A stretch of DNA of 64,000 nt from Marimicrobium sp913061115 (GCF_047729875.1 NZ_CP159826.1:496001-560000), one strand, 5' to 3'; shown: positions 1 through 8,558, counted from the first letter of the stretch. The notes: generated by a model not told the origin, from the letters alone. Numbers and translations are program-made.

Positions 1-757
1 CCGCTGCAACGCCGCCCAGCCACCCTAAGAGCCACAGGGCAAGACCAGCGAGGGTTAAGCCTCCACTGAGTTTGCCGCTGCGAGCGCTCGCCCCCGTGCG
101 CACCCGGCTGCTGCGCAGCAGAACATAGCCTACATCGCCGATGAAGGTGATGCCTTTTAAGAGGGCGGCGAGACGAATGTTGAGGCGCATATCGCCGTTG
201 AGTATGTGACTGAATTCGTGGGCGATTACGCCCTGCAATTCATGGCGTTTAAGATGCTCGATGGTCCCCCGAGTGACTGCCACCACAGCATCGGCTGGGC
301 TTATGCCTGCGGCGAAGGCATTGATACCCCGTTCGCCGTTCAATACATACAATGGCGGCACGGGCATGTTCGCGGCTAGCGCCATCTCTTCAACAACATT
401 GAGACAACGTCGCTCGGAGGCATCCCTCGATTGTGGCAGAATTCGTGTGCCACCCATACTTTCGGCGACGGCCTTGCCACCGGTAGACAATGCTATCCAC
501 TTGATTAGCACAACCAGTGCGACGGTGGTGGTTATTAGCAAACCAATATTCCCGAAACGTGCCCAGCTAAAGTAGGACAGAAAGTCGGCCATTCCTTTCT
601 GGTTGCCACTGTAAACAGCGTAGTTTTGGCTGAAAAACAGGAATGCCGCGACTGCGGCGTTGGTAAGAATGACCAGCAGCAGGACCGCAAGCAGGAAAAA
701 CAGCACCAACATTCGCGTATTGCGCCGGGCGAGGTCCTGTTGCGCAAAGAAGTCCAT
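1..757 (-). CDS. M48 family membrane metalloprotease (partial, C-terminus outside window)
   Basis: Zinc-dependent membrane endopeptidase of the HtpX/Ste24-like M48 family, cut at the window edge after about 252 residues. The zinc motif HEFSH lies at residues 180-184 (the paired Glu ligand would follow further on). Two hydrophobic segments precede it (about 17-42 and 68-92) and another begins near residue 230. The start ATG at 757 opens MDFFAQQDLARRNT. LemA lies 20 nt upstream on the same strand, and LemA-M48 gene pairs are common, so the two are probably co-transcribed and may act together at the cell envelope. Substrates are unknown. The family call is firm from the motif and membrane layout. 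Confidence 0.88.
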   Translation of the reverse strand, partial: MDFFAQQDLARRNTRMLVLFFLLAVLLLVILTNAAVAAFLFFSQNYAVYSGNQKGMADFLSYFSWARFGNIGLLITTTVALVVLIKWIALSTGGKAVAESMGGTRILPQSRDASERRCLNVVEEMALAANMPVPPLYVLNGERGINAFAAGISPADAVVAVTRGTIEHLKRHELQGVIAHEFSHILNGDMRLNIRLAALLKGITFIGDVGYVLLRSSRVRTGASARSGKLSGGLTLAGLALWLLGWLGGVAA

Positions 758-777
758 GGGATCTGCTGATCAGTAGG

Positions 778-1374
778 CTAGAACGTGACTTGGGGTGCGG
801 CCTGTATTTGAGCGGAGTCGTCGAAGTTCAACAACGAGGCATCCTCTGGGTGGCCGAATTTCACGGCGAGCATGACGGGCGGGAAGCTTTGACGGTAGCT
901 GTTGTAAGCCATAACGGCATCATTAAAGCCCTGTCGCGCAAAGGCGACACGATTTTCCGTGGTGATGAGTTCCTCAGAAACCTGCATCATGTTTTCGTTC
1001 GCTTTCAGGTCCGGGTAGGCTTCCATTGTGACATTGAGTTTGCCCATGGCACCACTCAGTGTCCCTTCGGCAGAGGCCAACTTTCCCAATTCAACTTTGC
1101 TCAGATTGCCATTGCCCATCGCCTTCAGAATCGCCGCCGCATCGTTGCGGGCGTTGATGACAGCTTCTAGTGTCTCGCGTTCGTGCGCCATATAGGCTTT
1201 AGCCGTTTCCACCAGATTGGGTATCAGGTCGTAACGCCGTTTGAGCTGTACCTCAATTTGCGCAAAGGCGTTGAGATACCGATTTTTCAGTGTCACTAGG
1301 GTGTTGTAGATGGCGATGGAGTAGATCACCAGGCACAGCAATAGTAGCCAGAATACGATGGTCGATAAGTCCAT
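778..1374 (-). CDS. lemA: LemA family protein
   Basis: 198-residue LemA family protein: one N-terminal membrane helix (about residues 5-25) followed by a long helical, probably periplasmic domain. The family signature VQLKRRYDLIPNLVETAKAY is complete, and NARNDAA and TTENRVAFARQGFNDAV follow. The open frame continues upstream, but ATG 1374 is preceded by AGGAG at good spacing and gives the normal family length. First gene of a pair with the M48 protease. The molecular function of LemA proteins is poorly defined. Confidence 0.92.
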   Translation of the reverse strand: MDLSTIVFWLLLLCLVIYSIAIYNTLVTLKNRYLNAFAQIEVQLKRRYDLIPNLVETAKAYMAHERETLEAVINARNDAAAILKAMGNGNLSKVELGKLASAEGTLSGAMGKLNVTMEAYPDLKANENMMQVSEELITTENRVAFARQGFNDAVMAYNSYRQSFPPVMLAVKFGHPEDASLLNFDDSAQIQAAPQVTF

Positions 1375-1432
1375 ATAACATTCTCCTAGTCGATGTGTCG
1401 TCAATTGCGTTCTCAGGCTTCGATGTGCTGTT

Positions 1433-2158
1433 TTATAAATCACGCACACGAATATTACGATACCACACAGGGTCGCCATGATCCTGCAGCACGAGGTAGC
1501 CCTCGTCGAATTTCCCATAGCCGGGCATACCCGCGAATTTGCTGGCCGCAGCCAACGCATTCCACTCGTCACTACCGCGCTGAATACTGACGACCTTAAC
1601 CCCGTTTAGCCAGTGCTCGATGTGATTGTCCTTCACCCGAAGTAGCACGTCATTCCATTCTCCCGACGCTCGCACTGTCTCAGGCTCAGCGGATATCATG
1701 CCGTAAAGATCTCCAGCTCTGTGAGTCTTGATTTGTCCATCGCTATGGCCTTCGTTGTCCAGTACCTGCATTTCAATGCCGGTGCGCCACGAGATATTCT
1801 CCGTTTCATCTTTTACCAGATAGAAAATACCGCTGTTGCCTCCTGCAGAGATCTTCCATTGCAGGCTGAGCTCGAAGTTCTGGAATGTCTCGCGGTAGTA
1901 GACGAGGTCGCCGCCAGGGCCGCCGAAGACGATGCTTTTGATCATATCCCACATTGGGAAGGGTCCACTCTGCACCAGTGTCAGCACGCCGTCCTGCGCT
2001 TCCCATTTGCGCACAGCATTCGCATCACCCCCATAATTACGCCACCCCGCAAGTGTTTCACCATCGAAAATATCTCGCCATCCGTCTTCGGATATTGCGG
2101 CCAACGGTTGCACCAGCACGATGGGTAGGAATACTAGCGCAATAATCCATTTTTTCAT
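1433..2158 (-). CDS. Secreted DUF1080 (3-keto-disaccharide hydrolase-like) protein
   Basis: 241 residues with a clear signal peptide (KK, hydrophobic core, probable cleavage after QPLAA). The mature part matches DUF1080, a concanavalin-like fold related to carbohydrate-active enzymes: IFDGETLAGWRNYGG, the NSGIFY core with GIEMQVLDNEGH, then GEWNDVLLRVKDNHIEHWLNG and a C-terminal QDHGDPVWYRNIRVRDL. Members act on or bind sugars, some as 3-keto-disaccharide hydrolases; the substrate here cannot be told. Probably periplasmic. The gene ends 58 nt before lemA on the same strand. A 7-bp inverted repeat lies about 30 nt upstream of the start. Confidence 0.85.
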   Translation of the reverse strand: MKKWIIALVFLPIVLVQPLAAISEDGWRDIFDGETLAGWRNYGGDANAVRKWEAQDGVLTLVQSGPFPMWDMIKSIVFGGPGGDLVYYRETFQNFELSLQWKISAGGNSGIFYLVKDETENISWRTGIEMQVLDNEGHSDGQIKTHRAGDLYGMISAEPETVRASGEWNDVLLRVKDNHIEHWLNGVKVVSIQRGSDEWNALAAASKFAGMPGYGKFDEGYLVLQDHGDPVWYRNIRVRDL

Positions 2159-2186
2159 TTTTCTTATCTCAAGAATGCAGTAAGAA

Positions 2187-2204
2187 TCTTGCAGTAGTGC
2201 AAGA
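2187..2204. promoter_or_regulatory. Inverted repeat upstream of the DUF1080 gene
   Basis: TCTTGCA-GTAG-TGCAAGA, a perfect 7-bp inverted repeat with a 4-nt centre, 29 nt upstream of the start at 2158. It could be an operator for the minus-strand genes or a 5-prime UTR hairpin. The repeat is seen directly; its role is inference. Confidence 0.35.
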
Positions 2205-2472
2205 GTGGCCTATGTTATACCCGTTGTCATGCGGCGCAAGGGATCCCATTAATCGTGGGGTGCTGCCGTCGCTTGCTAATGCGGAGAATGAAATAGGGGT
2301 GATCAATCTGTGGGCTAGCGTGCGTCGTTAACGGGCCCATTTATGTACGATTGGTGAATTATTTGGCCTGATAAAAGGAATAGTGGGCTTCTAACGTGCC
2401 TTGCGTTCGCCCATCTGGTATACATTATAGGCATGCTGTAACCATACTTTATCGCCTATAAGGACTACCCGT
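2205..2472. other. Divergent intergenic region
   Basis: Rest of the 314-nt gap between divergent genes at 2158 and 2473. No coding potential seen. A weak sigma-70-like promoter for the plus-strand gene may be TTGCGT (2401-2406), 16 nt, CATTAT (2423-2428). AAGGA at 2460-2464 is the ribosome binding site of the gene at 2473. Confidence 0.35.
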
Positions 2473-2940
2473 ATGACAGACACTATTCAGCCCTTTACCC
2501 CAAAGCAGGAAAAAATCGGCAGCTGGATCATTAACAAGGTTGGTCGCTGGCAGACAACCGTCTATGAACTCACTGGTGGGCGTCTATGGAACACCTTTTT
2601 AGGCGGCCCAGTTGCTATTTTGACCACCGTTGGGCGCAAAACCGGCGCCGTTCGGAAAGTCCCATTGCTGTTTTTGAAACACGGTGACAATGTCGTGATG
2701 ACGGCTTCGAAGGGAGGGATGTCCAAATTGCCGATCTGGTACCACAACGTTGTGGCAGCCAGCACTGTCGACATCCAGGTGCGTACGGAAAAGAAAACCT
2801 ATCGCATGCGCGAGGCCAACGTCGAGGAAGAAGCGACGCTTTGGCCACTGCTGGAAGCGATGTATCCCGATTATAAGGACTATCGCGCTCGCACCGAGGG
2901 CGTGCGGACCATTCCAGTACTGATTTTTGAACCAGTCTGA
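2473..2940 (+). CDS. Nitroreductase/deazaflavin-dependent oxidoreductase family protein (Ddn-like, DUF385)
   Basis: 155 residues of the split-barrel family that includes mycobacterial Ddn. Family motifs in order: LTTVGRKTGAVRKVPL (about 50-65), the VMTASKGG loop, PIWYHNVVAAS, and a C-terminal RTIPVLIFEPV. Actinobacterial relatives use coenzyme F420; proteobacterial members are widespread and their cofactor is usually unproven. The start ATG has AAGGA 8 nt upstream. The next gene begins directly after the stop, so the two are translationally coupled. Exact reaction unknown. Confidence 0.85.
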   Translation: MTDTIQPFTPKQEKIGSWIINKVGRWQTTVYELTGGRLWNTFLGGPVAILTTVGRKTGAVRKVPLLFLKHGDNVVMTASKGGMSKLPIWYHNVVAASTVDIQVRTEKKTYRMREANVEEEATLWPLLEAMYPDYKDYRARTEGVRTIPVLIFEPV

Positions 2941-3189
2941 GTGGAGCCTGACGTGGACGATTCGGGGCGAGACGGCGCGGCGGTGCTGAGACCGGGAAGA
3001 TATCGACACTTCAAAGGGGGTGAGTATCAGGTGCAGGGCGTCGCCACACACTCCGAGACAGGCGAGCAGCTGGTGGTGTATACGCCACTCTATGGAGAGG
3101 GAGGGCTGTGGATTCGACCGCTGTCGATGTTTCTCGAAGCGGTGGATCGAGACGGCAAACAGCAGCCGAGGTTTGTCTATATCGATTAG
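2941..3189 (+). CDS. DUF1653 family protein
   Basis: 82-residue cytoplasmic protein with the DUF1653 pattern: RPGRYRHFKGGEYQVQGVA, then GEQLVVYTPLYGEGGLWIRP, then F-KRxVDRDGKQQPRF-type ending. This is a small beta-rich domain of unknown function, common in proteobacteria. The GTG start directly follows the stop of the upstream Ddn-like gene with no gap; a second GTG at 2953 is an alternative start. Length is normal for the family. Confidence 0.82.
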   Translation: MEPDVDDSGRDGAAVLRPGRYRHFKGGEYQVQGVATHSETGEQLVVYTPLYGEGGLWIRPLSMFLEAVDRDGKQQPRFVYID

Positions 3190-3294
3190 CGCTCTCTCAA
3201 GGGGAGTCGAAATTCTAGTCGTAACACAACGGTGATACCCCGCCATATGGTCCGAAAAGCTGCATCGGTCGTATGCACTGTTTAGGAGAATACA

Positions 3295-3942
3295 ATGCAA
3301 TTCCAATCATCAGATATCAAGGCAATGGATCCGCGCCGCCGGGCGGCGTTTATGAATTCGGTGTCGGGGTTTAAATCTGCAAATTTGGTAGGCACCGTGA
3401 ACGCAAAGGGCCAGACCAATCTAGCGATTATGAGCTCAGCCGTGCATTTGGGATCAAGTCCTCCACTGCTGGCACTCATTATTAGGCCCAGTAGTGATGA
3501 GCACCAGACACTTGCCAATATTTTAGAGAGCGGTTGCTATAGCCTCAATCATGTTACGTCATCCATTGTGGAGCAGGGTCACCAGACGGCAGCACGGTAC
3601 CCTGAGGATATGTCTGAGTTTGACGCCACGGGTCTTTCGCCAGTCTGGCATGCGGGTTTTGGCGCGCCGATGGTGGCCGAGGCCGGTATCAAATTAGGCC
3701 TATCGCTGCGAGAACATCATGAGCTGGCGATAAATGGCACTAATCTGGTCATAGGCGAGGTGGTGCTGGCGGATCTGCCGGCTGGGTGCATGGCCGAAGA
3801 TGGCGCCCTCGATTTGGTGAGTGCGGGCACTGTTGCACTCAGCGGTTTGGACACTTATTGTCAAGCGGTCACCTTTAAGCGCATGGCTTATGCTAAAACT
3901 CATTTGCCTCCCCAGGTGCTATGGGATGCGAGCGCGCAGTAG
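3295..3942 (+). CDS. Flavin reductase-like (FMN split-barrel) protein
   Basis: 215 residues resembling the flavin reductase-like FMN-binding domain: NSVSGFKSANLVGTV near the N-terminus, then NLAIMSSAVHLGSSPPLLAL, then the IRPSSDEHQTLANI and YSLNHVT segments that line the flavin site in this fold. A likely role is supplying reduced flavin or acting as an FMN oxidoreductase. AGGAGAAT precedes the ATG. The HsaA-like monooxygenase follows 128 nt downstream on the same strand, so a two-component pair is possible but unproven. Fold assignment is fairly firm; activity is inference. Confidence 0.75.
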   Translation: MQFQSSDIKAMDPRRRAAFMNSVSGFKSANLVGTVNAKGQTNLAIMSSAVHLGSSPPLLALIIRPSSDEHQTLANILESGCYSLNHVTSSIVEQGHQTAARYPEDMSEFDATGLSPVWHAGFGAPMVAEAGIKLGLSLREHHELAINGTNLVIGEVVLADLPAGCMAEDGALDLVSAGTVALSGLDTYCQAVTFKRMAYAKTHLPPQVLWDASAQ

Positions 3943-4070
3943 GGGTTATTAGGCAGGCTTCTAAAACAGCGGATCCCGATTTGAATGAGTCGCTTTCCCC
4001 CATACAGGGGATGTGCCGTTATTCTTAAGGGGTAATCTAGGACACTGATGCAAATAATCGGAGAAGAACC

Positions 4071-5258
4071 ATGAACATATCTGTAGATACTGAAGCGCTC
4101 CGCGTCGCTGATGAAGGGGCCGCTATGCTGCAAAGAGTGGAGTCTCTGCATCCGCTGCTGCGAGCCAACACCGGCAAGGCACTTGAGGATCGGCGTGTGC
4201 CCGTGGAAAATATTGATGCCCTCAAAAAAGCAGGGTTTTTCCTTGCGCTGCAGCCAGCGCGATGGGGGGGTTACGAGCTCAATCCTCAGGATTTCTTCCG
4301 TATGCAAATGTCTATTGGTGAAAGTTGCATGTCCACTGCCTGGGCTAGCGGCATCGTCGCTGTGCACGCCTTCCAAATTGCGCTCATGGATCCCCGGGCT
4401 CAAGAGGATGTATGGGGGAAAGACATTCATACTCGGGTCTCGTCCTCTTATGCGCCGATGGGCAAGGTTGAAAACGCGGACGGTGGTTTTCGATTCAGTG
4501 GCCGCTGGGGCTGGAGCAGCGGGTGTGATCACTGTACTTGGGTGCTGCTGGGCGGCATTTTACCGGACGGCACGTACCGTACATTCCTCCTTCCCAAGAG
4601 CGATTACCGTATTGACGATACATGGAATTCCATGGGCCTCACGGGTACTGGATCCAACGACATTGTGGTGGAAGATGTTTTTGTGCCTGATTACCGCACC
4701 CATAAACAAACCGATGGGTTTGAAGGGACTAACCCCGGAGTGACTCACGATAGCGCGCCTTTGTACCACATGCCGTGGGCACAATTATTTATTCGAGTGG
4801 TTTCCACACCTGCTATAGGCGCTGCAAGGCACGCCCTGTCCCTTTACACGGAATTGGTCAAGGGGAAGGCCAGTGGTGATATCACGAAGCTGGCGCAGGA
4901 TACTGGCACTCAGGTGCGAATTGCTGAGGCTAAAAACAGCATTGAAGAGATGACCACGATTCTACTGTCGAACTTCGATGCGATGATGGATACCATGCGC
5001 CATGGTGGAGTTATTCCTCTGGACGATAGAATTCTCTACAGGTATCAAGCTTCGCTGGTGATAGAAAAGTCGATGGGTGTGGTAGATTCGTTGTTTTCTT
5101 CTGCCGGCGGCTCGTCTGTGTTTCACGGCAGCGCCATTCAGCAGTGTTTCTTGGATATTCATACGGCCAGGGCGCACGTGGCAAATAACCCTATTGGTTT
5201 TGCGCGCAATATGGGAGCTGTGGCACTGGGCGCGGCTAATCAAGACTTCTTCCTTTGA
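4071..5258 (+). CDS. Flavin-dependent monooxygenase, acyl-CoA dehydrogenase fold (HsaA-like)
   Basis: 395 residues with the acyl-CoA dehydrogenase fold but lacking the usual C-terminal EGT motif. It matches class D flavin monooxygenases such as HsaA of steroid catabolism and 4-hydroxyphenylacetate hydroxylase relatives. Seen: LHPLLRANTGKALEDRRVP at the start, AGFFLALQPARWGGYE, WASGIVAVHAFQIALMD, FRFSGRWGWSSGCDHCTW, TGTGSNDIVVEDVFVPDY, and a C-terminal AGGSSVFHGSAIQQCFLDIH. These enzymes need reduced flavin from a partner reductase; a candidate is encoded just upstream. GGAGAAGAA precedes the ATG. The substrate is unknown; a phenolic or steroid-derived ring is the family-based guess. Confidence 0.78.
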   Translation: MNISVDTEALRVADEGAAMLQRVESLHPLLRANTGKALEDRRVPVENIDALKKAGFFLALQPARWGGYELNPQDFFRMQMSIGESCMSTAWASGIVAVHAFQIALMDPRAQEDVWGKDIHTRVSSSYAPMGKVENADGGFRFSGRWGWSSGCDHCTWVLLGGILPDGTYRTFLLPKSDYRIDDTWNSMGLTGTGSNDIVVEDVFVPDYRTHKQTDGFEGTNPGVTHDSAPLYHMPWAQLFIRVVSTPAIGAARHALSLYTELVKGKASGDITKLAQDTGTQVRIAEAKNSIEEMTTILLSNFDAMMDTMRHGGVIPLDDRILYRYQASLVIEKSMGVVDSLFSSAGGSSVFHGSAIQQCFLDIHTARAHVANNPIGFARNMGAVALGAANQDFFL

Positions 5259-5468
5259 TGCGGAAAAACCACTATCTGCTGGTGCTTTAATATTCCAGTG
5301 TGATTTCTCTGTGCTTAACGCCGCTGGATCTGGCATCCGGTGGCGTTGTTGTGCACAGGGGGCTTATCTTCAGGCAACTCAATGTTCATTTGTGCCGCAA
5401 AGTAATCCAAAATTGCTGCTTAGGCGTATATTTAGGCAATTCAGATGGATCAATAGGGGGGCCTGATC

Positions 5469-5699
5469 ATGATTGAACGTAACCTAGGTAATATCGAGCG
5501 TTTAGTGCGACTTCTTATTGGCGTCGCTTTTGGTCTATGGGCATTCATGCAGCCGCAATTAAACGGAATCGAATGGTTAGTCATAATGACTTCCCTCTTA
5601 CTGATCCTTAACGGAATTTTCTCGCGATGCTACGTCTGGTATCTGTTCGATGTGAACACCAATAAAAAAGCCGGTCCTAGCAGCACGTCTATTTGCTAA
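5469..5699 (+). CDS. DUF2892 family small inner-membrane protein
   Basis: 76 residues. N-terminal ERNLGNIERLVRLLIGVAFG is typical of DUF2892 (the YgaP transmembrane-domain family), followed by two membrane helices (about 12-30 and 36-54) and a cysteine-containing FSRCYVWYLF stretch. Often found free-standing or fused to rhodanese domains; function unclear. A GGGGGG tract lies just upstream of the start. No rhodanese gene is adjacent here. The glutathione peroxidase-like gene follows on the same strand. Confidence 0.78.
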   Translation: MIERNLGNIERLVRLLIGVAFGLWAFMQPQLNGIEWLVIMTSLLLILNGIFSRCYVWYLFDVNTNKKAGPSSTSIC

Positions 5700-5765
5700 A
5701 GAGACGCAGTGGAGGCCAATATTTGTCTCCCCTATGCTGATAGCCAAAATTTGATAAAGAGAGCA

Positions 5766-6302
5766 ATGTCTATGATGCGCGCAATAGTGCTATCGACGGT
5801 CTTATTTTTTGGGGGAGCTGCTGTAGCAGGCTGCCCTGAATACCTAAATCATGATCTTCGTAAGTTACACTCACAAGAGTTGATCAATCTCTGTGAAATG
5901 AGTCCTGGCCAGCCACTGCTCATTGTCAACACTGCAAGTCACTGTGGCTATACAAAGCAATTTAAAGGCTTGCAAGAATTGAATGACCAGTACCGTGACC
6001 AAGGTCTCAGGGTTGTTGGATTTGCCAGTGATGATTTCCGTCAAGAAGCCAACAATGAGGAAGAGGCAGCGAATGTCTGCTATGTCAATTACGGTGTTAC
6101 GTTCACGATGTTCGCACCGACCCATGTGCGCGGGGATGACGCTAATCCGGTGTTTCGCGAGCTTGCTATTCAAACTGAAGCGCCGAGTTGGAACTTCAAC
6201 AAGTATGTCGTCGATTCCACGGGCAAAGTTGTCATGCATTTCGACAGCAGCACGTCGCCTGATAGCCCAGCGCTGAAGAAAGCCATTGAGAGCGTTCTCT
6301 AG
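5766..6302 (+). CDS. Periplasmic glutathione peroxidase-like protein
   Basis: 178 residues with a signal peptide (cleavage near AAVAG-C) and a glutathione-peroxidase thioredoxin-like fold. The peroxidatic Cys is in NTASHCGYTKQF and the Trp/Asn part of the tetrad is in PSWNFNKYVVD. The usual NQFG.QE block reads DDFRQEANNEEE, so the canonical Gln of the tetrad is not at its normal place. The likely role is periplasmic reduction of organic or lipid peroxides with a thioredoxin-like donor. ATG 5766 is chosen because AAAGAGAG precedes it and the signal peptide begins there; an in-frame ATG at 5709 would add an uncharacteristic 19 residues. Confidence 0.85.
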   Translation: MSMMRAIVLSTVLFFGGAAVAGCPEYLNHDLRKLHSQELINLCEMSPGQPLLIVNTASHCGYTKQFKGLQELNDQYRDQGLRVVGFASDDFRQEANNEEEAANVCYVNYGVTFTMFAPTHVRGDDANPVFRELAIQTEAPSWNFNKYVVDSTGKVVMHFDSSTSPDSPALKKAIESVL

Positions 6303-6379
6303 TGTTATGAAAACCGCTTGCTTTAAGTCGGCCATGTTAAATGACCCGTCTTTCCAACAGAGATAGTGTGACCGTGCCG

Positions 6380-7009
6380 ATGTCTACGCCTATCAAAAAC
6401 CCAAACCCGCAGGGGAAAGGCGTTGTTCCGATCCTAAGGGATTGGTCGATGATGCAGCCCACAGTGTCTGGCCCCAAAGATGCCGGAGAATTCCTTCGAG
6501 ACTATGCGATTTCTTCGCTGATTCTCACCGCAAGGTTTGGTTTTAAGCCAGTCGTGGGGAACACCTACTACCTTTACACCGGAGAGAAAGGGTGGACATT
6601 GTCTCTTATATCACCCAGTGAGTGGGGTCAAAGTAGCCCTGGAGAATTTTTGGCGAGCTGTCGGTTGCGCATTGATATGACATGGGAAATGAGTATTGAC
6701 GAGCTCGCCGAAGACTCCGATGCTTTGGCTAGAGCCAGAGAGTTTATACACGGCTTTGTCGATGCCATTGCAGAACAGGACTCAATCTCTACGCATCTTC
6801 CTTTTTACGAAAGTCACTTGCCCTACTATCAGCGGATGCTGGGCACTGCCCTGGCATCGTCCTTAAAAAAATCTCTGCCCGCTTCCGGGGACAGTATGAA
6901 AGCGCTCATGGCGGAGCAGTCTTCGCCCCGCACGGATTCGGGCTATCTGCTTTCTGCCGATGCTTCTGGCGCTAGCGTTCTCCAAGGGCGCCCGTCGCAA
7001 ATCGCATAA
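6380..7009 (+). CDS. Conserved hypothetical protein, DUF2452-like
   Basis: About 209 residues, cytoplasmic, with no signal or membrane segment. The N-terminal NPNPQGKGVVPILRDW recalls the DUF2452 family. The rest includes EFLRDYAISSLILTARFGFKP, a GNTYYLYTGEKGW strand region, GEFLASCRLRIDMTWEM and a low-complexity Ser-rich tail. Function unknown. The frame is open to another ATG at 6341; 6380 is preferred because the conserved block begins almost at once. Neither start has a strong ribosome binding site. Confidence 0.62.
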   Translation: MSTPIKNPNPQGKGVVPILRDWSMMQPTVSGPKDAGEFLRDYAISSLILTARFGFKPVVGNTYYLYTGEKGWTLSLISPSEWGQSSPGEFLASCRLRIDMTWEMSIDELAEDSDALARAREFIHGFVDAIAEQDSISTHLPFYESHLPYYQRMLGTALASSLKKSLPASGDSMKALMAEQSSPRTDSGYLLSADASGASVLQGRPSQIA

Positions 7010-7217
7010 TTTTTGCAATCGCTGTCGCAGCCGCGGCACGGTAGACGCGGATGCACATTGTCTGATGCCGCCTTAGACGGCTTGCCTAATTCCACACTGG
7101 GTTCACTGTTCATTGGTGTATGTCCTCTGTTTTTTTGTCTTTCGTGCCACTCTAAAGCTTGCCAGGCAAGAAGCACTGCCGTCTGGCGCAGGCGCTATAT
7201 TAAGGGTTGAGACGCCC

Positions 7218-8558
7218 TTAGTCAGTTGAGGGGATCCAGTTGCCGTGGAAGCCGAACGGCACTCGTCTTGGTAAGTGGATAGTGGCGGCGGGGCCTGCGG
7301 CTATATCCTTTGCTTCAAGGATGACGACGTCACTGGAATCACTTTCGGCATCATACACGAAGGACATTAACCAACCGTCGTCCTCGGATGTCGAGTCTTG
7401 CCTTGGAACAAAAACAGGCTCCATAAAATGCCTTGCCATGCCCTCGTTGTAGGTCTCTTTTCGACTCTGCTGCAGGTCATGTTTGATGAGTCCACCTGCG
7501 GAAAACCCAGCATCCAGTGCAACAGTGTACCCATAGCGATAAGGTTTACCGGTAAGCTGTTCCGCGATACGGGGGAATTCTTGTCCCTGATCATCGAGCC
7601 GAGTTTCTTGCACTCGCGTCTTCAGCGGATCAATAACCCACCTATCCAGAGTTACAGTGCCTTCATTCGGTCCACGCATGTCGGTTGCAAACATCTTTGG
7701 ATGGCGCAATACATCCAAGACGACTCGCCCCATGGCGTCCTCATAGCCGTTCATTGGATGAAAGACATAGCATGGGTCGACCTCGTGCCATGTGACCTCC
7801 TCTGCTGCTCCATGCCGAGGAAGCAATCCAACCCTGGCGCCGTATTCAGCGCTCCAACGATAAGGCAGGCTTGCGCCGGCCTCTGCAGCCTTCATGTCCA
7901 GTATTACCGGCAGGTCCAGAAGGATAAAGTAACTTTTGGTGATCATACAATCATGCACCATGGGCTGCCCCGGAACAGGGACATTGACCGCGCGAATGAC
8001 CTCGCCCTCTGCACTGATGACCACATGCTGTATATAATTCCACAGTGGAGAATAGACGGCGGCATGCAATTCACCGGTGTCCGCATCAAGGTGGGGGTGT
8101 GCCGACAGACCGCCGGGCAGGGTTCCACCAAAATTAGTGCGTGTTACTGTTTCAAGAGCGGAATTCAGCTGCACTGGGAGATTTCCACCTTCGACCAGCG
8201 CCAGTCTTTTTCCAGCATGAAATATAATATTGGTATTGGCGACCCCACCGCCAAGTTGTAATGCATTTTCGGGGCCTTGCACCGGCGGCCAGCCTTTGAC
8301 TGCAACAATCTCATCATCGCGCACGTAACGGCTTCGGAACCACTCGGCTTTTCCGTCGCGCAACTGAAGGCCGTGTACCATACCGTTACCGAGGAACCAA
8401 TGATGCGTCGCCGGGTCTGGATTCACAGGGTTGGGGCCTATGCGTAATAACTGGCCAGCCAATTCGGGTGGTATATGGCCGCTAACCTTAAGCGTCTCGG
8501 CGGTGACTTCGGTATCCACTGGCGCAAAGTTTTCCACGAGGTAAGGATTCTCTGTCAT
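7218..8558 (-). CDS. Carotenoid oxygenase family protein
   Basis: 446 residues of the carotenoid cleavage dioxygenase family (iron(II) beta-propeller enzymes that split polyenes or stilbenes). The four iron-binding His motifs are all visible in order: LSAHPHLD, PMVHDCMIT, YVFHPMNGYED and the C-terminal FGFHGNWIP. N-terminal NPYLVENFAPVDTEVTA and LRIGPNPV, then WFLGNGMVHG, are also family hallmarks. ATG 8558 fits these; the open frame continues to 8642 without a better ribosome site. The gene is divergent from the SDR gene at 8737. Substrate (carotenoid, apocarotenoid or lignostilbene) cannot be deduced. Confidence 0.9.
   Translation of the reverse strand: MTENPYLVENFAPVDTEVTAETLKVSGHIPPELAGQLLRIGPNPVNPDPATHHWFLGNGMVHGLQLRDGKAEWFRSRYVRDDEIVAVKGWPPVQGPENALQLGGGVANTNIIFHAGKRLALVEGGNLPVQLNSALETVTRTNFGGTLPGGLSAHPHLDADTGELHAAVYSPLWNYIQHVVISAEGEVIRAVNVPVPGQPMVHDCMITKSYFILLDLPVILDMKAAEAGASLPYRWSAEYGARVGLLPRHGAAEEVTWHEVDPCYVFHPMNGYEDAMGRVVLDVLRHPKMFATDMRGPNEGTVTLDRWVIDPLKTRVQETRLDDQGQEFPRIAEQLTGKPYRYGYTVALDAGFSAGGLIKHDLQQSRKETYNEGMARHFMEPVFVPRQDSTSEDDGWLMSFVYDAESDSSDVVILEAKDIAAGPAATIHLPRRVPFGFHGNWIPSTD

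Noticed and set aside
2599..3306. 235-codon open frame on the minus strand
   Set aside because: Covers two convincing plus-strand genes (Ddn-like and DUF1653) with coupled starts; no recognisable protein.
3900..4532. 210-codon open frame on the minus strand
   Set aside because: Antisense to the HsaA-like gene and rich in His/Arg/Pro as expected of a shadow frame; no motif.
7398..8261. 287-codon open frame on the plus strand
   Set aside because: Lies wholly antisense to the carotenoid oxygenase, whose four His motifs are intact; the plus-strand translation shows no family features or signal.
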